Counted from the first letter of the stretch, positions 36,406 through 47,869 are shown. The stretch is 64,000 bases of DNA from Sulfuracidifex metallicus DSM 6482 = JCM 9184 (GCA_032834875.1 CP135238.1:626011-690010), one strand, 5' to 3'. Made by a program: numbers and translations. The notes: generated by a model from the letters alone, not told the origin.

Positions 36406-37140
36406 CTAGCACTCTTCTATTCTCTTCTTGAAAGATTGTGTAAAACCTATTCTAAGTCCCAACTTTGGATCTTGATATAGATATACAAGCCTCTTAGTTT
36501 GTAGCCCCTTAAGTATCCTAAAAAGCCATACGTTGTCAGCCTTCAATTCCTCCTGTATTTGATCCATATACAAATATGTTGATCCCCATTGTTTATATTT
36601 GTCTAGTAAGAATTTTATTAGCTCGTTCTCTTCCTGATTCAATTTCTCCGTCAAATCCCTTAGACATTCCTCTAAATTCGACTTTTGTTGTTTTTTGTTT
36701 GCCTTATTGGTTTTGTCTTCAATAAACGACAAAACTTCCTTTTCGTTTTTGTCTGTTTTTTGGACATCTTTGTTGTTTATTGATGGCTTAACCTGATCGT
36801 TTGAGAGTATCTGTTTAGCAAAGACTACCATTTCTTTGAACCTAGAGTTGTTATAATTTGTAATTACTTCTTTGGCGAATAATTCTCCAGAAGTAGTTAA
36901 ATGCCATTTTCCTCCTTCTTGATATACTAAGCCTTTTTTTCGCCAATAACTTAGGTAACTGCTAATATATTTTGCTTCAAAGCCTAAATTTGCTGCTATC
37001 TCGGATGCCCTTAAAGGCCTTGCTAGAAGTAGAACCGAAATTGCCTCCACTATCTTTGAACGTGGAGCCCCCCTGAGAGATTCCTCGTTATTTAGTATTT
37101 GCTTGGCTACCTCTGATATGTCGTTGTCGTTATCGGTCAT
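36406..37140 (-). CDS. whiP: WhiP-like bi-winged-helix replication initiator
   Basis: A 244-aa protein with two winged helices. The first is at about 27-92 ([21 protein letters not shown] ... [14 protein letters not shown]). The second is at about 170-240 ([37 protein letters not shown]). A low-complexity, Asn/Lys-rich linker lies between (about 115-160). This is the architecture of Sulfolobus WhiP, a Cdt1-like initiator for oriC3. TATA GTTATATAAAG lies about 30 nt above the ATG. The identification rests on architecture and on location near thsA, as in S. solfataricus from memory. Confidence 0.75.
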   Translation of the reverse strand: MTDNDNDISEVAKQILNNEESLRGAPRSKIVEAISVLLLARPLRASEIAANLGFEAKYISSYLSYWRKKGLVYQEGGKWHLTTSGELFAKEVITNYNNSRFKEMVVFAKQILSNDQVKPSINNKDVQKTDKNEKEVLSFIEDKTNKANKKQQKSNLEECLRDLTEKLNQEENELIKFLLDKYKQWGSTYLYMDQIQEELKADNVWLFRILKGLQTKRLVYLYQDPKLGLRIGFTQSFKKRIEEC

Positions 37141-37207
37141 CCATTTCTATAGGTCTTCTTTCTTTATATAACATAGCCACTTTAGAATCTTAGTATTTCC
37201 ATGCTAT

Positions 37208-38305
37208 TCAAGGGTGGTTATACTTATTACAAACACCAACGCTGAAATACTCATTGTAACCTACAATGACCTTCACGATGTTTAACGTTCTATCGATCAT
37301 TGGATCTCCGGTATCGACTCTCAGACAAGGAATTCCCTTTATCTTGGAGTAAGAAGATAACACTATAACATTGCTCCATGAGGCCCTTTTTATTATCTCA
37401 GGACCTATTTCTTGATTTCCTCTGCCGAAAATAAAGCCTTGTCCTCCTATGGGAGTCAGTACAATAAATACCTCTCTTCTTTTAGTCATTTCTAGCAAAT
37501 CTAGATACGAAACTCCTTTTTTGAGCAATCTCCTTCCTAGAAAAAGGTCAACGCTAAGATAATTTATGTCATTATAACCTAATTTTCTTTCTATCTCCTT
37601 TACCGTTCTACCAGTGCCCATCACATAGAAGGCACTGTCCTTAATGTTATCCACAACGAAATCCACTGCTCCTTCTACGTCATCTAAAGGCACTTCACTT
37701 TTAGGTGGAACTGAAAGTTGACCGAACCTCACTGTCAAGGCCTTGTAGAAGGAAACCACCTTGTAAATTCCTTCCTTGTAGAGTACCTCATCCACGTCCA
37801 TTATATCGGTTGATTCCTCCAAAGTTTTTCCCTCTAAGAAGTGAGCTAGAAGTAAGCCTGCAGCTTCAGGTGATTCTGCAAAGACCCCACTATGCATTTT
37901 AACGCCAGTGGGTATCCCTAGAATAGGCACATCGATACCTATCTCTTCAACGGTACTCCATACATCCTTGGCCGTGCCATCTCCTCCAGCGAAGACTATT
38001 ATTGATACGTTTTCCTTTATCATTAGTCTCACTGATTTTTTGGTGTCCTCAGAAGTGGTGTCGTTTCCTCCAGCGTCTATAATTCTGTAATTAACTCCGT
38101 TTTTCCTAAGGAAAATCTCACCCATATTTAACCGGGGGGTAAAATAGACGGGGTACTTAGGTGCTGTATTAAAGAATCTGGTAATTCTACCCTCCGTCTC
38201 AGGGTTTATAGTTCTCTTTCTATCACTACCTTTCTCCCCTGTTCTTCCTCCAGACCCTGCATAAGGATTAATAAGGAAACCTACTTTAAGAGGCATGCTG
38301 GACAT
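37208..38305 (-). CDS. ATP-NAD kinase-like protein (COG3199)
   Basis: A 365-aa protein of the diacylglycerol/NAD-kinase superfamily. The N-terminus VGFLINPYAGSGG is followed by the AGGDGTAKDVWS nucleotide loop (GGDGT motif) and PILGIPTGVKMHSGVF (metal site), all hallmarks of COG3199, annotated as ATP- or polyphosphate-dependent NAD kinase-like or AcoX-like. The true substrate is uncertain. It overlaps the regulator gene upstream by 20 bp and is followed 67 bp later by whiP. Confidence 0.83.
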   Translation of the reverse strand: MSSMPLKVGFLINPYAGSGGRTGEKGSDRKRTINPETEGRITRFFNTAPKYPVYFTPRLNMGEIFLRKNGVNYRIIDAGGNDTTSEDTKKSVRLMIKENVSIIVFAGGDGTAKDVWSTVEEIGIDVPILGIPTGVKMHSGVFAESPEAAGLLLAHFLEGKTLEESTDIMDVDEVLYKEGIYKVVSFYKALTVRFGQLSVPPKSEVPLDDVEGAVDFVVDNIKDSAFYVMGTGRTVKEIERKLGYNDINYLSVDLFLGRRLLKKGVSYLDLLEMTKRREVFIVLTPIGGQGFIFGRGNQEIGPEIIKRASWSNVIVLSSYSKIKGIPCLRVDTGDPMIDRTLNIVKVIVGYNEYFSVGVCNKYNHP

Positions 38306-38906
38306 TTGGTAATACCTTCAGAGAAATTTTTAACGCAAGCCTTAAATCTGGAGGCGTTATAAAAAGAGCTAAGTCGCCGTCTTTTGCCTCAGGGAATGCT
38401 TCTCGGATCTCCTGTATTAAATTTCCCATAGCCATTTCATCTGTTTTTGGGGGCAACTCTATTCTCCCGTTCAAGAACGTAGCTATTAGCACCCTTTCAG
38501 CTCCTTGCCTTATTATTAGATCTCGTAATTCTAGGATTCCTCTTTGGTTCAATAGAGAATTTCCCCCCTTCACTAAGATACCGTATGCGTTCCATTTTAT
38601 GCTTGATAGCATTGAAGGTCTATAGGAGACTAATGTTTCCATTTCTCTAAGGATCATATCTCCCTTTTCCGTTAAAGTTGTACCTCCTATCTTATCGGTT
38701 TCAACTAACCCAGCCTCCTTTAATCTCTTTATTAAAGTCTTCATACTAGCCTCCTTTAATCCCACGTCTCTCATCAACGATATTCGTCCAATAGGTTGGC
38801 TTTTCTTTATGGCGAGTAAGGTCAAGATTACGTGTCCCTCATCGTACTTAGGAGCATTACCTTGTTTTGTTGACGTTATCTCTGAAATAATCGAGGGGAT
38901 GTCCAT
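38286..38906 (-). CDS. HTH regulator with DUF4443-like domain
   Basis: 206 aa from ATG 38906. The open frame extends to 39041, but that part is antisense to argF. A winged helix at about 18-80 (DVGLKEASMKTLIKRLKEAGLVETDKIGGTTLTEKG) is followed by an effector-like domain (IIRQGAERVLIATFLNGRIELP ... LALFITPPDLRLA) resembling DUF4443. TATA CTTATAAAC (minus, 38936-38928) is 25 nt above the ATG, giving a leaderless mRNA. It is divergent from ornithine carbamoyltransferase, with overlapping promoters, so control of arginine genes is a reasonable inference. Confidence 0.78.
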   Translation of the reverse strand: MDIPSIISEITSTKQGNAPKYDEGHVILTLLAIKKSQPIGRISLMRDVGLKEASMKTLIKRLKEAGLVETDKIGGTTLTEKGDMILREMETLVSYRPSMLSSIKWNAYGILVKGGNSLLNQRGILELRDLIIRQGAERVLIATFLNGRIELPPKTDEMAMGNLIQEIREAFPEAKDGDLALFITPPDLRLALKISLKVLPNVQHAS

Positions 38907-38937
38907 ATTTAAAAAGATCAAGTGTAGTTTATAAGAC
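38907..38937. promoter_or_regulatory. Overlapping divergent leaderless promoters, regulator / argF
   Basis: Only 31 bp separate the two ATGs. The minus-strand TATA (38928-38936) lies next to the argF start, and the plus-strand TATA-like catatttaaa (38904-38913) overlaps the regulator start. Each gene's TATA is thus embedded at the other's start codon, so transcription in the two directions is likely mutually exclusive. Confidence 0.55.
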
Positions 38938-39861
38938 ATGCTAAAGGGTAAAAACTTCCTCTGTCTCCTAGATTTCCACAGAAAGGACATAGAAATGCTT
39001 TTGGAAACTTCATTTATGATGAAGAGATGGGTATATTCCAACTCGGTTCAAAGGACATTGGAAGGGAAAGTCGTAGCTTTGATATTTGAAAAACCCAGCA
39101 CTAGAACTAGAGTAAGTTCAGAAGTGGCAATACACAAACTCGGAGGATATCCCCTCATATTAGACAAGAACTCACTCCAGCTTTCTAGGGGAGAACCGTT
39201 AGAGGATACTGGTACGGTTCTCGGAAGGATGGTGAATGGCATTGGGGCTAGGGTTCTTAAACATCAGACATTGGAGACGCTTTCGAAGAGCTCGGGATTG
39301 CCAGTAATAAATCTATTAAGTAACTTCTCACACCCACTTCAAGGTTTGACGGACATGATGACAATAAAAGAAAGGTTCGGCGATAGAAAGGTTAAGATCT
39401 CCTTTGTAGGCGACGGAAGGGATAACGTGTTGTTAAGCTTAGCTTCCATCTCTTGTTCCTTAGGTTACGATCTAAATGTAGCTTCTCCTCAATCTATGAG
39501 ACCAGACCCGGAGGTTATGAAAAGGTTGGAAGAAAGGTGTGAAGAGAATGATACTATCATAGATTTCTTCAACGATCCATATGAGGCAGTTAGAGGTACA
39601 TCGGTAGTATATACGGACGTGTGGATAAGCATGGGAGAAGAAGCCATTGCAGAAAGCAAAAAGAAGGAACTATCCCAATTTAGGGTCACAACAGACCTAA
39701 TGAGATACTCTACGGAAGATTCCATCTTTATGCATTGCTTGCCAGCCAACAGAGGCGAGGAAGTTGATCCCGAGGTTATAGATGGCAAGAAGAGCTCAGT
39801 TTGGGATCAAGCTGAAAACAGGCTTTATACCGCCATGAGCACGTTCTCTATTTTTATTTAA
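38938..39861 (+). CDS. argF: Ornithine carbamoyltransferase
   Basis: OTCase, 307 aa, makes citrulline from ornithine and carbamoyl phosphate in arginine synthesis. Signatures are [15 protein letters not shown] (carbamoyl-phosphate loop), [12 protein letters not shown], and [12 protein letters not shown] (HCLP). DVWISMGEE is the usual DVWxSMG ornithine-side motif, which separates it from aspartate carbamoyltransferase. The end overlaps the convergent nreA gene by 8 bp. Confidence 0.95.
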   Translation: MLKGKNFLCLLDFHRKDIEMLLETSFMMKRWVYSNSVQRTLEGKVVALIFEKPSTRTRVSSEVAIHKLGGYPLILDKNSLQLSRGEPLEDTGTVLGRMVNGIGARVLKHQTLETLSKSSGLPVINLLSNFSHPLQGLTDMMTIKERFGDRKVKISFVGDGRDNVLLSLASISCSLGYDLNVASPQSMRPDPEVMKRLEERCEENDTIIDFFNDPYEAVRGTSVVYTDVWISMGEEAIAESKKKELSQFRVTTDLMRYSTEDSIFMHCLPANRGEEVDPEVIDGKKSSVWDQAENRLYTAMSTFSIFI

Positions 39862-41083
39862 AGAAATCCTCTATTTTCCTTTGTTTTATTGCAGTTGATA
39901 TCACGTTTGTAGAGAAGAGGTCAACCTTTTGGTCCTTGAGTCTACCCTGAACGAAGCGTATAGCGTCGCTTAGGTTGTCAAACTTAGCTATTCTATTCTC
40001 CATAGCTTTCCTTACAGTTTCCCTTATGTGCCAGTTTCCTACAGGGGCATAGTACTCCTTAGTTATTTCCCTTATAATTATGAATCCAGATTGAATTTTA
40101 TCTCTGTTCATTTTTTCTAATACAGCTAACCTAGCAGCCATGTACCCCCCGTCCATGAAGTCATAATTACCCCAATAATTTTCATTTAATTCTACAATAG
40201 TTGTCTCATAGGACCATAGACTGAAGGGATACCAAATTTCTATCCATGAAGAATGATAGTTTGAAGGATATAACAATACGTGGAAGTAGTTCCCCAGATA
40301 AGAAGCATGATAAACTTCCACAGAGTCTACCCATCTTGTGTTTTCCTTCACCTTTGAAAGCAGATAACTTCCTATAATAGAATCTACTGAAGTTATCGCC
40401 CATCTTGTTGGGACAAGTTTCCTGTTTTTCTTTAATCCTAGCAAGCCGAGTGACATAGCTGAGGTAAGTTTGTAAACGTCTTCTCCGTTCAAGTAGGCGT
40501 TTATTGTTGCCTCGGAAGCCCTCATATCATCGAATATTAATTTCTCTAACTTTTTGCTCGGAGACGAATTATCATTTATTTTAATTTCTTGTGCTGGTGC
40601 AGAAGGACCTCTCGGCATAACTATTCCATCAAACTTCAGTCTAACATCTGGCGTTGATAGAAGTGAAACGTCATACCTTACGGGCTTTTCAGAGATTGCG
40701 GAAATTGAGATTTCTTTTTCATATAAGCTCCACGGGTCTGTAATCTCGTGAGTCTTAACTGCAGAAAGCAAACCGGATCTATACCTTATTATGTCATATA
40801 ATGTTTGTCTACCCCACCATCCAGATGGGTTCTCATAATTTTTGGCCTCATCTCCAAATACGTTAGGAGGAACGTTAAACATTAACCTTACCTTTGGATA
40901 CCCCCTTTCACCAACCAATACGCTTGGAGGAGAAGATCCATCCACCTTCTTTTCCGTTACATCAATTCTTTGAAGAACTCCCACGAAGGATCTGAATCTT
41001 TCTATAATCGGACAGTACTGTAGACCACAAAGATACTTAGAACCCTTACACTTAACGCATAGCTCAGCAGGTATCTTTCTCAT
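39854..41083 (-). CDS. nreA: DNA repair protein NreA with C-terminal PIP box
   Basis: 409 aa from ATG 41083. The N-terminus carries four cysteines in C-x2-C-x6-C-x4-C ([16 protein letters not shown]). The COG1602 domains (DUF650/DUF651) follow, with [37 protein letters not shown] and [17 protein letters not shown]. The last residues QRKIEDFFK form a PCNA-interacting (PIP) motif. NreA proteins protect archaea against DNA damage and bind PCNA. It overlaps the PHP gene by 4 bp (ATGA), linking the two functionally. Confidence 0.92.
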   Translation of the reverse strand: MRKIPAELCVKCKGSKYLCGLQYCPIIERFRSFVGVLQRIDVTEKKVDGSSPPSVLVGERGYPKVRLMFNVPPNVFGDEAKNYENPSGWWGRQTLYDIIRYRSGLLSAVKTHEITDPWSLYEKEISISAISEKPVRYDVSLLSTPDVRLKFDGIVMPRGPSAPAQEIKINDNSSPSKKLEKLIFDDMRASEATINAYLNGEDVYKLTSAMSLGLLGLKKNRKLVPTRWAITSVDSIIGSYLLSKVKENTRWVDSVEVYHASYLGNYFHVLLYPSNYHSSWIEIWYPFSLWSYETTIVELNENYWGNYDFMDGGYMAARLAVLEKMNRDKIQSGFIIIREITKEYYAPVGNWHIRETVRKAMENRIAKFDNLSDAIRFVQGRLKDQKVDLFSTNVISTAIKQRKIEDFFK

Positions 41084-41706
41084 TTTCTGAGTTTCCTCTG
41101 TATATACCATACTCCAATGCTGAATTTAGCCTTTCCTGAAAGGCCAACCTCTATCGGTTCAACTTTTCCTTTTCTAATGGATTCTAAGATTTCCTCGACG
41201 TTAAGCTCCTCAATCGGCAATTTGTTGTAGGCAGATCCTAAAGCCTCTGGAACATGTGAGTCACTGTTCGATAATCCAGGAAGGGATAACTTCTCCGAAG
41301 CCTCCTTTGCTTTCTTGTTTGCTATCCTATTGGCTTTGGAATTGTATATCTCTATTGCATCGAACTTATAATTAAAGACATGATCTCCAATTCCAGCCCT
41401 TAATATGTCAAAGGGATGAGATGGAAATACAATGCAGTTGTTCTCCTTAGAGTAATCTACCAACTGTCCTATTCCTTTAGGAGGTGAGGGAGGAAATTGA
41501 CATAATATGACTACGTGGCCGTACTCTGTTGTAACTTCCTGCCCTGGAATCACCCCTAAATTAGATACTCCCTTAATTCCCTGAGAGGTGTCATGATCAG
41601 TTATCGCTATATATATACCTTTCTTTCTTGCAAAATTTACCATATCCTTAGGGGATTTCTTTCCGTCGCTAAAGTATGTATGAACGTGAAAGTCTACCTT
41701 AAGCAT
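41080..41706 (-). CDS. PHP-domain metal-dependent phosphoesterase
   Basis: A PHP-fold hydrolase, 208 aa from ATG 41706. Motifs in order are [11 protein letters not shown] (HxH), [30 protein letters not shown], and [12 protein letters not shown]. All expected metal ligands are present. Known relatives act on nucleotides, nucleic-acid ends or histidinol phosphate; the substrate here is unknown. Co-translation with nreA suggests a DNA-repair role such as end processing, an inference. Confidence 0.85.
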   Translation of the reverse strand: MLKVDFHVHTYFSDGKKSPKDMVNFARKKGIYIAITDHDTSQGIKGVSNLGVIPGQEVTTEYGHVVILCQFPPSPPKGIGQLVDYSKENNCIVFPSHPFDILRAGIGDHVFNYKFDAIEIYNSKANRIANKKAKEASEKLSLPGLSNSDSHVPEALGSAYNKLPIEELNVEEILESIRKGKVEPIEVGLSGKAKFSIGVWYIQRKLRK

Positions 41707-41790
41707 GAGAATAAATTCACCTTCATTTTTTACCTCTATCAAAAATAGTAAAAACTTGTCGTTTTTATATTTTCATTTCTTTTTCTATAA

Positions 41791-42834
41791 CTAGATATAA
41801 TCTAATTCTTTCATTACTTCAAGCGTAAGTACGGTTATTCCTGCGGCTCCCCTGACTAAGTTATCTCCTAAAACCACGAACCTGAGAATGCCGTCCTCAA
41901 TTTTGACTCTTCCTACTGATGTAGCCATACCCTCATTCAAGTCCCTGGCCGGTTGAGGTCTATCCTCCTCGTCCCTTAGTATAATTGGTCGAGGCGGTGC
42001 AGTAGGCAGGTTCTTTAACTGTGGTAAAGATTTGAATTCTTCAATTGATTTCTTAACTAAATTTACGTCAATCTCATCTTTCAGTTCCATATTTATTACA
42101 CCCATATGTCCAACCTTTACTGGAACTCTAGTAGAAGTAACGTGGATAACGTTATTCGCGTTCTTTATCTTTCCCTCCTCTATTTTGCCAAGCATTTTAT
42201 TTATTTCCTTAGGTATTTTATCCTCCTCTCCTTTAATATAAGGTATAACATTGTTTTCAATTGCCATAAAGGGAAGTCCTGAATATCCAGCCCCGCTTAC
42301 AGCCTGAAGCGTAGTTATAAACGTTCTACTGGCTGAAACCAACCCAAACACTGGCTTCAATGGCATGGTCATAATTGAGGCTGTACAGTTTGGATTCTTT
42401 ACCATGAACCCCTTCCATCCCTTCCTTTCTCTTTGATATTTCAGCAGTTCTAAATGTTCCCAATTGATCTCTGGATTTATTAGCGGAACATCAGGATCCA
42501 TCCTAAAAGGAGAGGCATTAGATACAACCGTTATTCCTTCCTTCACCAACTTCAACTCCACTCCTTCAGCTAATTCGTTAGGAAGAGCTGAAAGTACTAC
42601 GTCTACGTCTTTGTGATCATCTGGTTCAGTTGAAATCATTCTCATGTCCCTGACTCTGTCTGGAATCTCTCCCTGTTCTATCCATTTCACCGAGTCTTGG
42701 TACTTTTTCCCTACCTTCGATGGAGAAGCACTTACCTTGACCAGCTCTATGAAAGGATGTGAGGAGAGTATCTTAACCATCTTTTGCCCTACCATTCCCG
42801 TAGAGCCAAGGAGTGAAACCCTTATCTTGTCCAT
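41791..42834 (-). CDS. asd: Aspartate-semialdehyde dehydrogenase
   Basis: 347 aa, the archaeal/fungal type. It reduces aspartyl phosphate to the semialdehyde on the way to threonine and methionine. The NADP site is [12 protein letters not shown], the catalytic Cys is C150 in NPNCTAS, and a catalytic His (H243) is in VKVGHMGV. It is the last gene of the thrC-lysC-asd operon, overlapping lysC by 13 bp. Confidence 0.96.
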   Translation of the reverse strand: MDKIRVSLLGSTGMVGQKMVKILSSHPFIELVKVSASPSKVGKKYQDSVKWIEQGEIPDRVRDMRMISTEPDDHKDVDVVLSALPNELAEGVELKLVKEGITVVSNASPFRMDPDVPLINPEINWEHLELLKYQRERKGWKGFMVKNPNCTASIMTMPLKPVFGLVSASRTFITTLQAVSGAGYSGLPFMAIENNVIPYIKGEEDKIPKEINKMLGKIEEGKIKNANNVIHVTSTRVPVKVGHMGVINMELKDEIDVNLVKKSIEEFKSLPQLKNLPTAPPRPIILRDEEDRPQPARDLNEGMATSVGRVKIEDGILRFVVLGDNLVRGAAGITVLTLEVMKELDYI

Positions 42835-44168
42835 TTTAACACCTCGCTGTGAAGTTCTCTTCCTAGTTCTTCAGCATTTCTACTATCTACTATAAAAGTG
42901 GAACTTACTTTAGATAATCCTCTCGATATCATTATTGGGTCATATGATGAAGCTATACCCATTAGTTTGGAAGATATTTCACGCTTCCTCATTCCACAGC
43001 CTACTACGCTTATAGCTGACACGTCTTCCACGTGAATGTTCTTAATTAAGCTTTCCTTCAATCCGTTTAGCCTTTCTGTGAGCAACTTGATTGAGTTACC
43101 ATCTACAACTAAGTTTATCGTTGTTTCAGAGGCAGGCTGAGAGATAGCAATTAAGTTTACTCCCACGTCCCTTGCCTCAGCCATTATAGAAGACGCAGAT
43201 CCTATCTTTCCTACAATCTTAGTGCTTTCAACAGAAAGCATTTTTAATTGATCTAATGTGGCTACTCCTTTGACGGAATCCTCATTTGTGCATTCCCCGT
43301 TAATTACCGTAGATCCGTCTTCGTACAGTGACTCAACTTCTACTGTAATGTCAGAGTTAAACATTGGGTCGAAAGTTCTAGGATGGAGTCTCTTAGCTCC
43401 CAGCTGTGCTAATTCTATGGCTTCCTCTAAGGATAGGCGTTGAATACTTTTAGCGTTCTGGAACTTCCTTGGATCTCCGGTCATTATTCCTGGAACTTCA
43501 GTAATGAGTTTAACCTTGTTTATTCCAAGTACCTTTGCTATGGAGGTTGCGGAGTAATCGCTACCTCCTCTACCTAAGGTAGTAATCTTTCCGTCCCAAG
43601 TGGTACCTATGAATCCTGGAAATACTATCACGTTATAATCCACATTGCTAAGCAATTTCTTTAGCCTTTCTTCAGACTCTTGTATTAATATATTTGAATC
43701 TCCAAAATTAGAATCCGTTATGAAAGGTGGCTCTGGGATTCCCCAAGCTTTAATTCCTTTGCTTCTTAATATAGAAGATAAAGTGATTACTGCCATTCTT
43801 TCTCCGAAGGACAATATGTAATCCCTAGTTCTAGGAGTCACCTCACCTAAGACTCTAATGGACCATGCCACTCTGAAAAGTTCATCGGCGAGCTTAGATA
43901 TGTCTCGAAAAGCCCTTTCGAATTCAATTCCATCCGTTATTTTACCCAGTAGTTTAATGTGCTTATCATATATGTTGCTAGCTATCTCAACGGACTTCTC
44001 AGTAGACGCAGCTACTTGTATCAGATCGTTTGTGACTCCCTTTATTGCAGACGTGACTAAAATTAGCTTGTCTCGCTCTGCGTATTTTCTTATCTTTTCG
44101 ATGATAAGTTGGTAATCGTTCTCGTCTTTTTGAATTGATCCTCCTATTTTAACTACCATCATTTTCAT
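42822..44168 (-). CDS. lysC: Aspartate kinase
   Basis: 448 aa. The first step of the aspartate family: VVKIGGSIQ (KxGGS), the catalytic region with [16 protein letters not shown], and [17 protein letters not shown]. Two C-terminal ACT domains (about 300-440) give feedback control, probably by threonine given its partners. Three possible ATGs open the gene (44168, 44162, 44159). It overlaps thrC by 20 bp. Confidence 0.95.
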   Translation of the reverse strand: MKMMVVKIGGSIQKDENDYQLIIEKIRKYAERDKLILVTSAIKGVTNDLIQVAASTEKSVEIASNIYDKHIKLLGKITDGIEFERAFRDISKLADELFRVAWSIRVLGEVTPRTRDYILSFGERMAVITLSSILRSKGIKAWGIPEPPFITDSNFGDSNILIQESEERLKKLLSNVDYNVIVFPGFIGTTWDGKITTLGRGGSDYSATSIAKVLGINKVKLITEVPGIMTGDPRKFQNAKSIQRLSLEEAIELAQLGAKRLHPRTFDPMFNSDITVEVESLYEDGSTVINGECTNEDSVKGVATLDQLKMLSVESTKIVGKIGSASSIMAEARDVGVNLIAISQPASETTINLVVDGNSIKLLTERLNGLKESLIKNIHVEDVSAISVVGCGMRKREISSKLMGIASSYDPIMISRGLSKVSSTFIVDSRNAEELGRELHSEVLKWTR

Positions 44169-45342
44169 TTACCTCTTCTAGTATTATTTTTTCAATAAAT
44201 GAAGGATTTATTAATATTCTCTTTGTCTCGGCTTTACCCATTGATTCGGGATCCTTGAGGGAATGTCCGGTAAGTATTAGAACCACCTTTTCATCTGGGT
44301 AGACTATTTTTCTGTCCAGAGCCTTGTAATATCCAGCTAATGAAGCAGAAGAGGCAGGCTCTGCTCCTACCCCTTCCTTTCTAGCTAAGTCACGCTGTGC
44401 CTTTAGTATTTCGTTATCTGACACTACAAGCATGGTTCCCCTAGATTCCCTTACAGCTTTCATTGCTTTCCTCCAGTTTACTGGCTTGCCTATTCTTATT
44501 GCGGTAGCTACAGTCTCAGGATTGTCAGTGAATAGAGGGGATTGACTTCCCTCTATGAAAGCCTTAGCTATGGGAGAAGCACCTTCTGCTTGAACTCCTA
44601 TCATTCGGGGAATTTTTTCCGTGACTCCAGCCTTTACTAGCTCAGTAAATCCCTTCCAGATTGCGTATATGTTCCCTGCGTTTCCTACGGGAACAATCAC
44701 GGCATCTGGAACTCCTATTTCTTCAGTTATTTCAAATGCAATTGTCTTTTGTCCCTCTAATCTCCATGGATTAAACGAGTTTAACGGATAAACTACCTTA
44801 AGGTCCTTATACAGCTTCATTACTGCACCCATGGCTACATCGAAGCTACCTTCCACTTCCATTATTGTAGTACCGTATAGTATGGATTGAGCTAACTTAC
44901 CTAATGCTACCTTACCTTTAGGAAGCACTATAAAACTCTTTATTCCAGCCCTTGAAGCATAAGCAGCAGCTGCAGCTGCAGTGTTTCCCGTGGACGCAGC
45001 TATTACCGTCTTATAATTATTTGAAACTGCAGAGCTTACCGCAACGGTCATTCCTCTATCCTTGAAACTGCCAGTGGGATTTACTCCTTCGTATTTCATA
45101 TACATATTTTTATTAATATTACACGATCTTATCAGTGGTGTTCCTCCTTCATTAATCGAAACTATCTTCTTGTACTCTCCTGCTATCATCCTTTGATAAC
45201 GCCATACTCCACGTCCCTTTAAACTGTCGAAGGAGAAATCTTTAGGGGGTTCCACCAATATTTCCATTAATCCTCCACATTTAGGACATAATATTGCATT
45301 TTGATCTATTTCTTTTTCATAACCACATTCTAAACATTTCAT
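44149..45342 (-). CDS. thrC: Threonine synthase
   Basis: A PLP enzyme of 397 aa that converts O-phosphohomoserine to threonine. An N-terminal zinc ribbon (CLECGYEK ... LCPKCGG) precedes the PLP fold. The PLP lysine is K94 in [29 protein letters not shown] and VPVGNAGN bind phosphate. It leads the operon with lysC and asd; homoserine dehydrogenase and kinase are elsewhere. A TATA-like stretch upstream (minus, about 45380-45400) leaves a short leader. Confidence 0.95.
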   Translation of the reverse strand: MKCLECGYEKEIDQNAILCPKCGGLMEILVEPPKDFSFDSLKGRGVWRYQRMIAGEYKKIVSINEGGTPLIRSCNINKNMYMKYEGVNPTGSFKDRGMTVAVSSAVSNNYKTVIAASTGNTAAAAAAYASRAGIKSFIVLPKGKVALGKLAQSILYGTTIMEVEGSFDVAMGAVMKLYKDLKVVYPLNSFNPWRLEGQKTIAFEITEEIGVPDAVIVPVGNAGNIYAIWKGFTELVKAGVTEKIPRMIGVQAEGASPIAKAFIEGSQSPLFTDNPETVATAIRIGKPVNWRKAMKAVRESRGTMLVVSDNEILKAQRDLARKEGVGAEPASSASLAGYYKALDRKIVYPDEKVVLILTGHSLKDPESMGKAETKRILINPSFIEKIILEEVNENDGS

Positions 45343-45424
45343 TAATCCGCTTAATTTGTTTCCAACCGCGTTTCACCAGCTTTCTTAAAGCTATTTTTTA
45401 AGCATAAAAAACTTTTATTGCAAG

Positions 45425-46867
45425 ATGGCGTTCGCAGATTTACGTGAGTATTTAAGCTATATGAACAAAAACAACAAACTAATAGAAATAGACTCCGAAG
45501 TTAGTACTGACTTGGAGATCGCGGAGATTACAAGAAGGGCAACTTATAATCGTTTGTATCCTCTGCTTTTCACCAACGTCAAGGGGTATCCTAACTGGAA
45601 GGTGGTTTCTAATATATTCTATTCCATTAAAGGAATTTATGACGTGTTACAGACTAATGATCTCGAAGGAATTTCTAAACGCTTTTTGGAAGGATTCTCA
45701 GAAATGCCAGTCACCATTATCGATAAAGTAAGGTCGTTAAGGGACGTACTAAAGTTGGGAAAGTTTACTCCTCGTGCCAAGAAACCTTCATTCAAGGAAT
45801 CGAACTTGAAGCTTACTGATGTTCCTTCACTTAAGACATGGCCTAAGGATGCCGGAAGGTTCTTTACATTTTCCATCACAATCACTAAGGATCCAGAAAG
45901 CGGCGTCCATAACCTAAGTGTATATAGGATTCAAGTGTTAGACGAGGAAAGAGCTATAATTCATTGGCAGGCGTTCAAGAGGGGTTCCATAGCAGCTATG
46001 CGATACAAAGAAAAGGGTATAACCAAGGTACCAATAGTCATAATCAATGGCGTAGATCCTGCAATAGCGTTTACTGCAGCATCTCCAGTGCCTGTGGGTT
46101 TAGATAAGTACCTCTTCGCAGGCATAATGAGAGGTGAAGGTGTTGAAGTCACTGAATTAGATAACGGAATTATGGTTCCAGCTAACGCTGAGACGGTATT
46201 TGAAGGCTACGTTGACGTTAACGAAGTTAGGGAGGAAGGTCCATTTGGAGATCATTTAGGTTATTACACTCCAAAGGACTATTTTCCCACGTTTCATTTA
46301 ACTAAAAGTTTCTCTAGAGATAACCCTTACTTTCACGTAACTTCAGTAGGAAGACCGCCATTGGAGGACGCATGGATAGGTAAGGGAGTTGAAAGGATAT
46401 TCCTTCCCTTTACCAAAATGATAGTTCCAGAGCTGGTGGATATGAACCTACCAGAGTACGGAGTTTTCACCGGAGTAGGAATATTCTCGATAAAGAAATA
46501 TTATCCAGGTCAGGCTAAAAGGGCTATGATGGCAATTTGGGGCTTGGGTCAATTAAGTTTGCTCAAGTTCATTATAATAGTAGATGCCGATGTTAACGTT
46601 CATGATTTAAACGAAGTTGTATTTGCATTATCTACGAGGGTGGACCCGCAGAGAGATGTAATGATAGTTAACAGCGTGCTTACGGACTCACTGGATTTTA
46701 GTACACCGTCTCCTCCTTTAGGAAGCAAAATAGGCATAGACGCTACGAGGAAATTTAAGGAGGAGACAGGAAGAGAATGGCCAGAGGAAGTAGCCTCGGA
46801 TCCTAGCGTAGCAAAAAAGGCTGAAGAAATAATTTCTCAAATTAAATCGAGATATCCTCACGTCTAA
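45425..46867 (+). CDS. ubiD: UbiD-family (prenyl-FMN) decarboxylase
   Basis: 480 aa. UbiD-fold signatures include [13 protein letters not shown], the R of [29 protein letters not shown], and [13 protein letters not shown] with the catalytic Glu of the E-R-E network. UbiD enzymes decarboxylate unsaturated or aromatic acids using prenylated FMN. Candidate roles are quinone synthesis (caldariellaquinone type), aromatic acid metabolism, or an isoprenoid step as in some archaea. Its substrate is not set by context. It is leaderless: an A/T element (45400-45411) lies 25 nt above the ATG. Confidence 0.88.
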   Translation: MAFADLREYLSYMNKNNKLIEIDSEVSTDLEIAEITRRATYNRLYPLLFTNVKGYPNWKVVSNIFYSIKGIYDVLQTNDLEGISKRFLEGFSEMPVTIIDKVRSLRDVLKLGKFTPRAKKPSFKESNLKLTDVPSLKTWPKDAGRFFTFSITITKDPESGVHNLSVYRIQVLDEERAIIHWQAFKRGSIAAMRYKEKGITKVPIVIINGVDPAIAFTAASPVPVGLDKYLFAGIMRGEGVEVTELDNGIMVPANAETVFEGYVDVNEVREEGPFGDHLGYYTPKDYFPTFHLTKSFSRDNPYFHVTSVGRPPLEDAWIGKGVERIFLPFTKMIVPELVDMNLPEYGVFTGVGIFSIKKYYPGQAKRAMMAIWGLGQLSLLKFIIIVDADVNVHDLNEVVFALSTRVDPQRDVMIVNSVLTDSLDFSTPSPPLGSKIGIDATRKFKEETGREWPEEVASDPSVAKKAEEIISQIKSRYPHV

Positions 46868-47120
46868 AAATTTCTCCATCTCTAAAAACGAGAATCACCG
46901 AGGTAGGATCTGGTAACTTTATAGGAATTTCGATTGACTCCCCGCTACCTAAATCCTTATCTAATCTCATTTCGTCTCCAATGTTCCTAATTCCTTGACC
47001 ATCTAGAGTGTCAACTGTAATGCCGTACTTTACAGTTACCGATATTAGCTTCAGAGTTCTTTCGGAGACGTTTTTTATTAAAAGGGTTTCTCCTTGATGG
47101 GCTACATTAAAATGTCTCAT
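46842..47120 (-). CDS. Small beta-sandwich hypothetical protein, 92 aa
   Basis: Not recognised. All-beta pattern ([22 protein letters not shown] ends at residue 33, then [13 protein letters not shown] and [10 protein letters not shown]), like a small Ig- or CARDB-type sandwich. There is no signal peptide. Its end overlaps ubiD convergently by 26 bp, and it is divergent from the ESCRT-III gene, 74 bp away. Function unknown. Confidence 0.6.
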   Translation of the reverse strand: MRHFNVAHQGETLLIKNVSERTLKLISVTVKYGITVDTLDGQGIRNIGDEMRLDKDLGSGESIEIPIKLPDPTSVILVFRDGEIFRREDISI

Positions 47121-47194
47121 AATTATGAAAACTGCTATCGATGTATTATTAAGGTTCCTCCTTTAATGGTCAACCCCTTAAGTAACATATTAAG

Positions 47195-47869
47195 ATGGCA
47201 AGCACAAAGGTGAATGATTTCATAAAGAATTGGAGTGGGGGTAGTAGACAGGAACCTAGCGTAGCAGAAAAGATAAAGAGCGCCTTCAAACCAAAAGAGC
47301 CACTAAGATACAGGCTAGTGATGGCGAATTACAGACTTAAGACGATGATAAGCAGACTTGACGTTTACATATCTAGAATGCAGGAAAGGGATAGAGTCCT
47401 ATTCGAGAAAGTAGTTGACGCCCAAATGAGCAAGGATAACATGAGGGCAGCCATGTATGCCAACGAAATAGCTGAAATAAGGAAGGTTAGCAAACAGTTA
47501 CTCACTACGCAGATAGCTCTAGAACAAGTTCAGCTAAGGCTGGAAACTATAACTGAAGTAGCAGACGTTTTCACTAATTTAGTTCCAGTTATAGGGGTGG
47601 TAAATGAGTTGAAGAATGCTATGAGAGGAGTAATGCCAGAGATAAGTATGGAGCTCTCCGAGTTAGAGGACGGACTACAGGAGGCAGTACTGGAAGCAGG
47701 AGACTTCACGGGAGGCAGTGTGGACTTCGCGGCATCTTCTCCAGAGGCAAGGAAGATATTGAACGAAGCCGCAGTAGTAGCGGAACAGAGAATGAAGGAG
47801 AACTTCCCAGAACTTCCAGGTTTCGTTACATCCACTCAGAAAGCGTCTAACTCAACGGAGCAAAAGTAA
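47195..47869 (+). CDS. cdvB2: ESCRT-III family cell-division protein (CdvB paralogue)
   Basis: 224 aa, Snf7-fold. It has a basic first helix ([30 protein letters not shown], about 34-64), a long helical hairpin, and an acidic C-terminal part with a proline-containing tail ([11 protein letters not shown]). It lacks the C-terminal winged helix and the MIM2 region of full CdvB, so it is one of the short paralogues (CdvB1/B2/B3). Location near whiP and the trp operon matches the S. solfataricus CdvB2 gene from memory, so B2 is favoured. It forms membrane-constricting filaments in division. Confidence 0.85.
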   Translation: MASTKVNDFIKNWSGGSRQEPSVAEKIKSAFKPKEPLRYRLVMANYRLKTMISRLDVYISRMQERDRVLFEKVVDAQMSKDNMRAAMYANEIAEIRKVSKQLLTTQIALEQVQLRLETITEVADVFTNLVPVIGVVNELKNAMRGVMPEISMELSELEDGLQEAVLEAGDFTGGSVDFAASSPEARKILNEAAVVAEQRMKENFPELPGFVTSTQKASNSTEQK

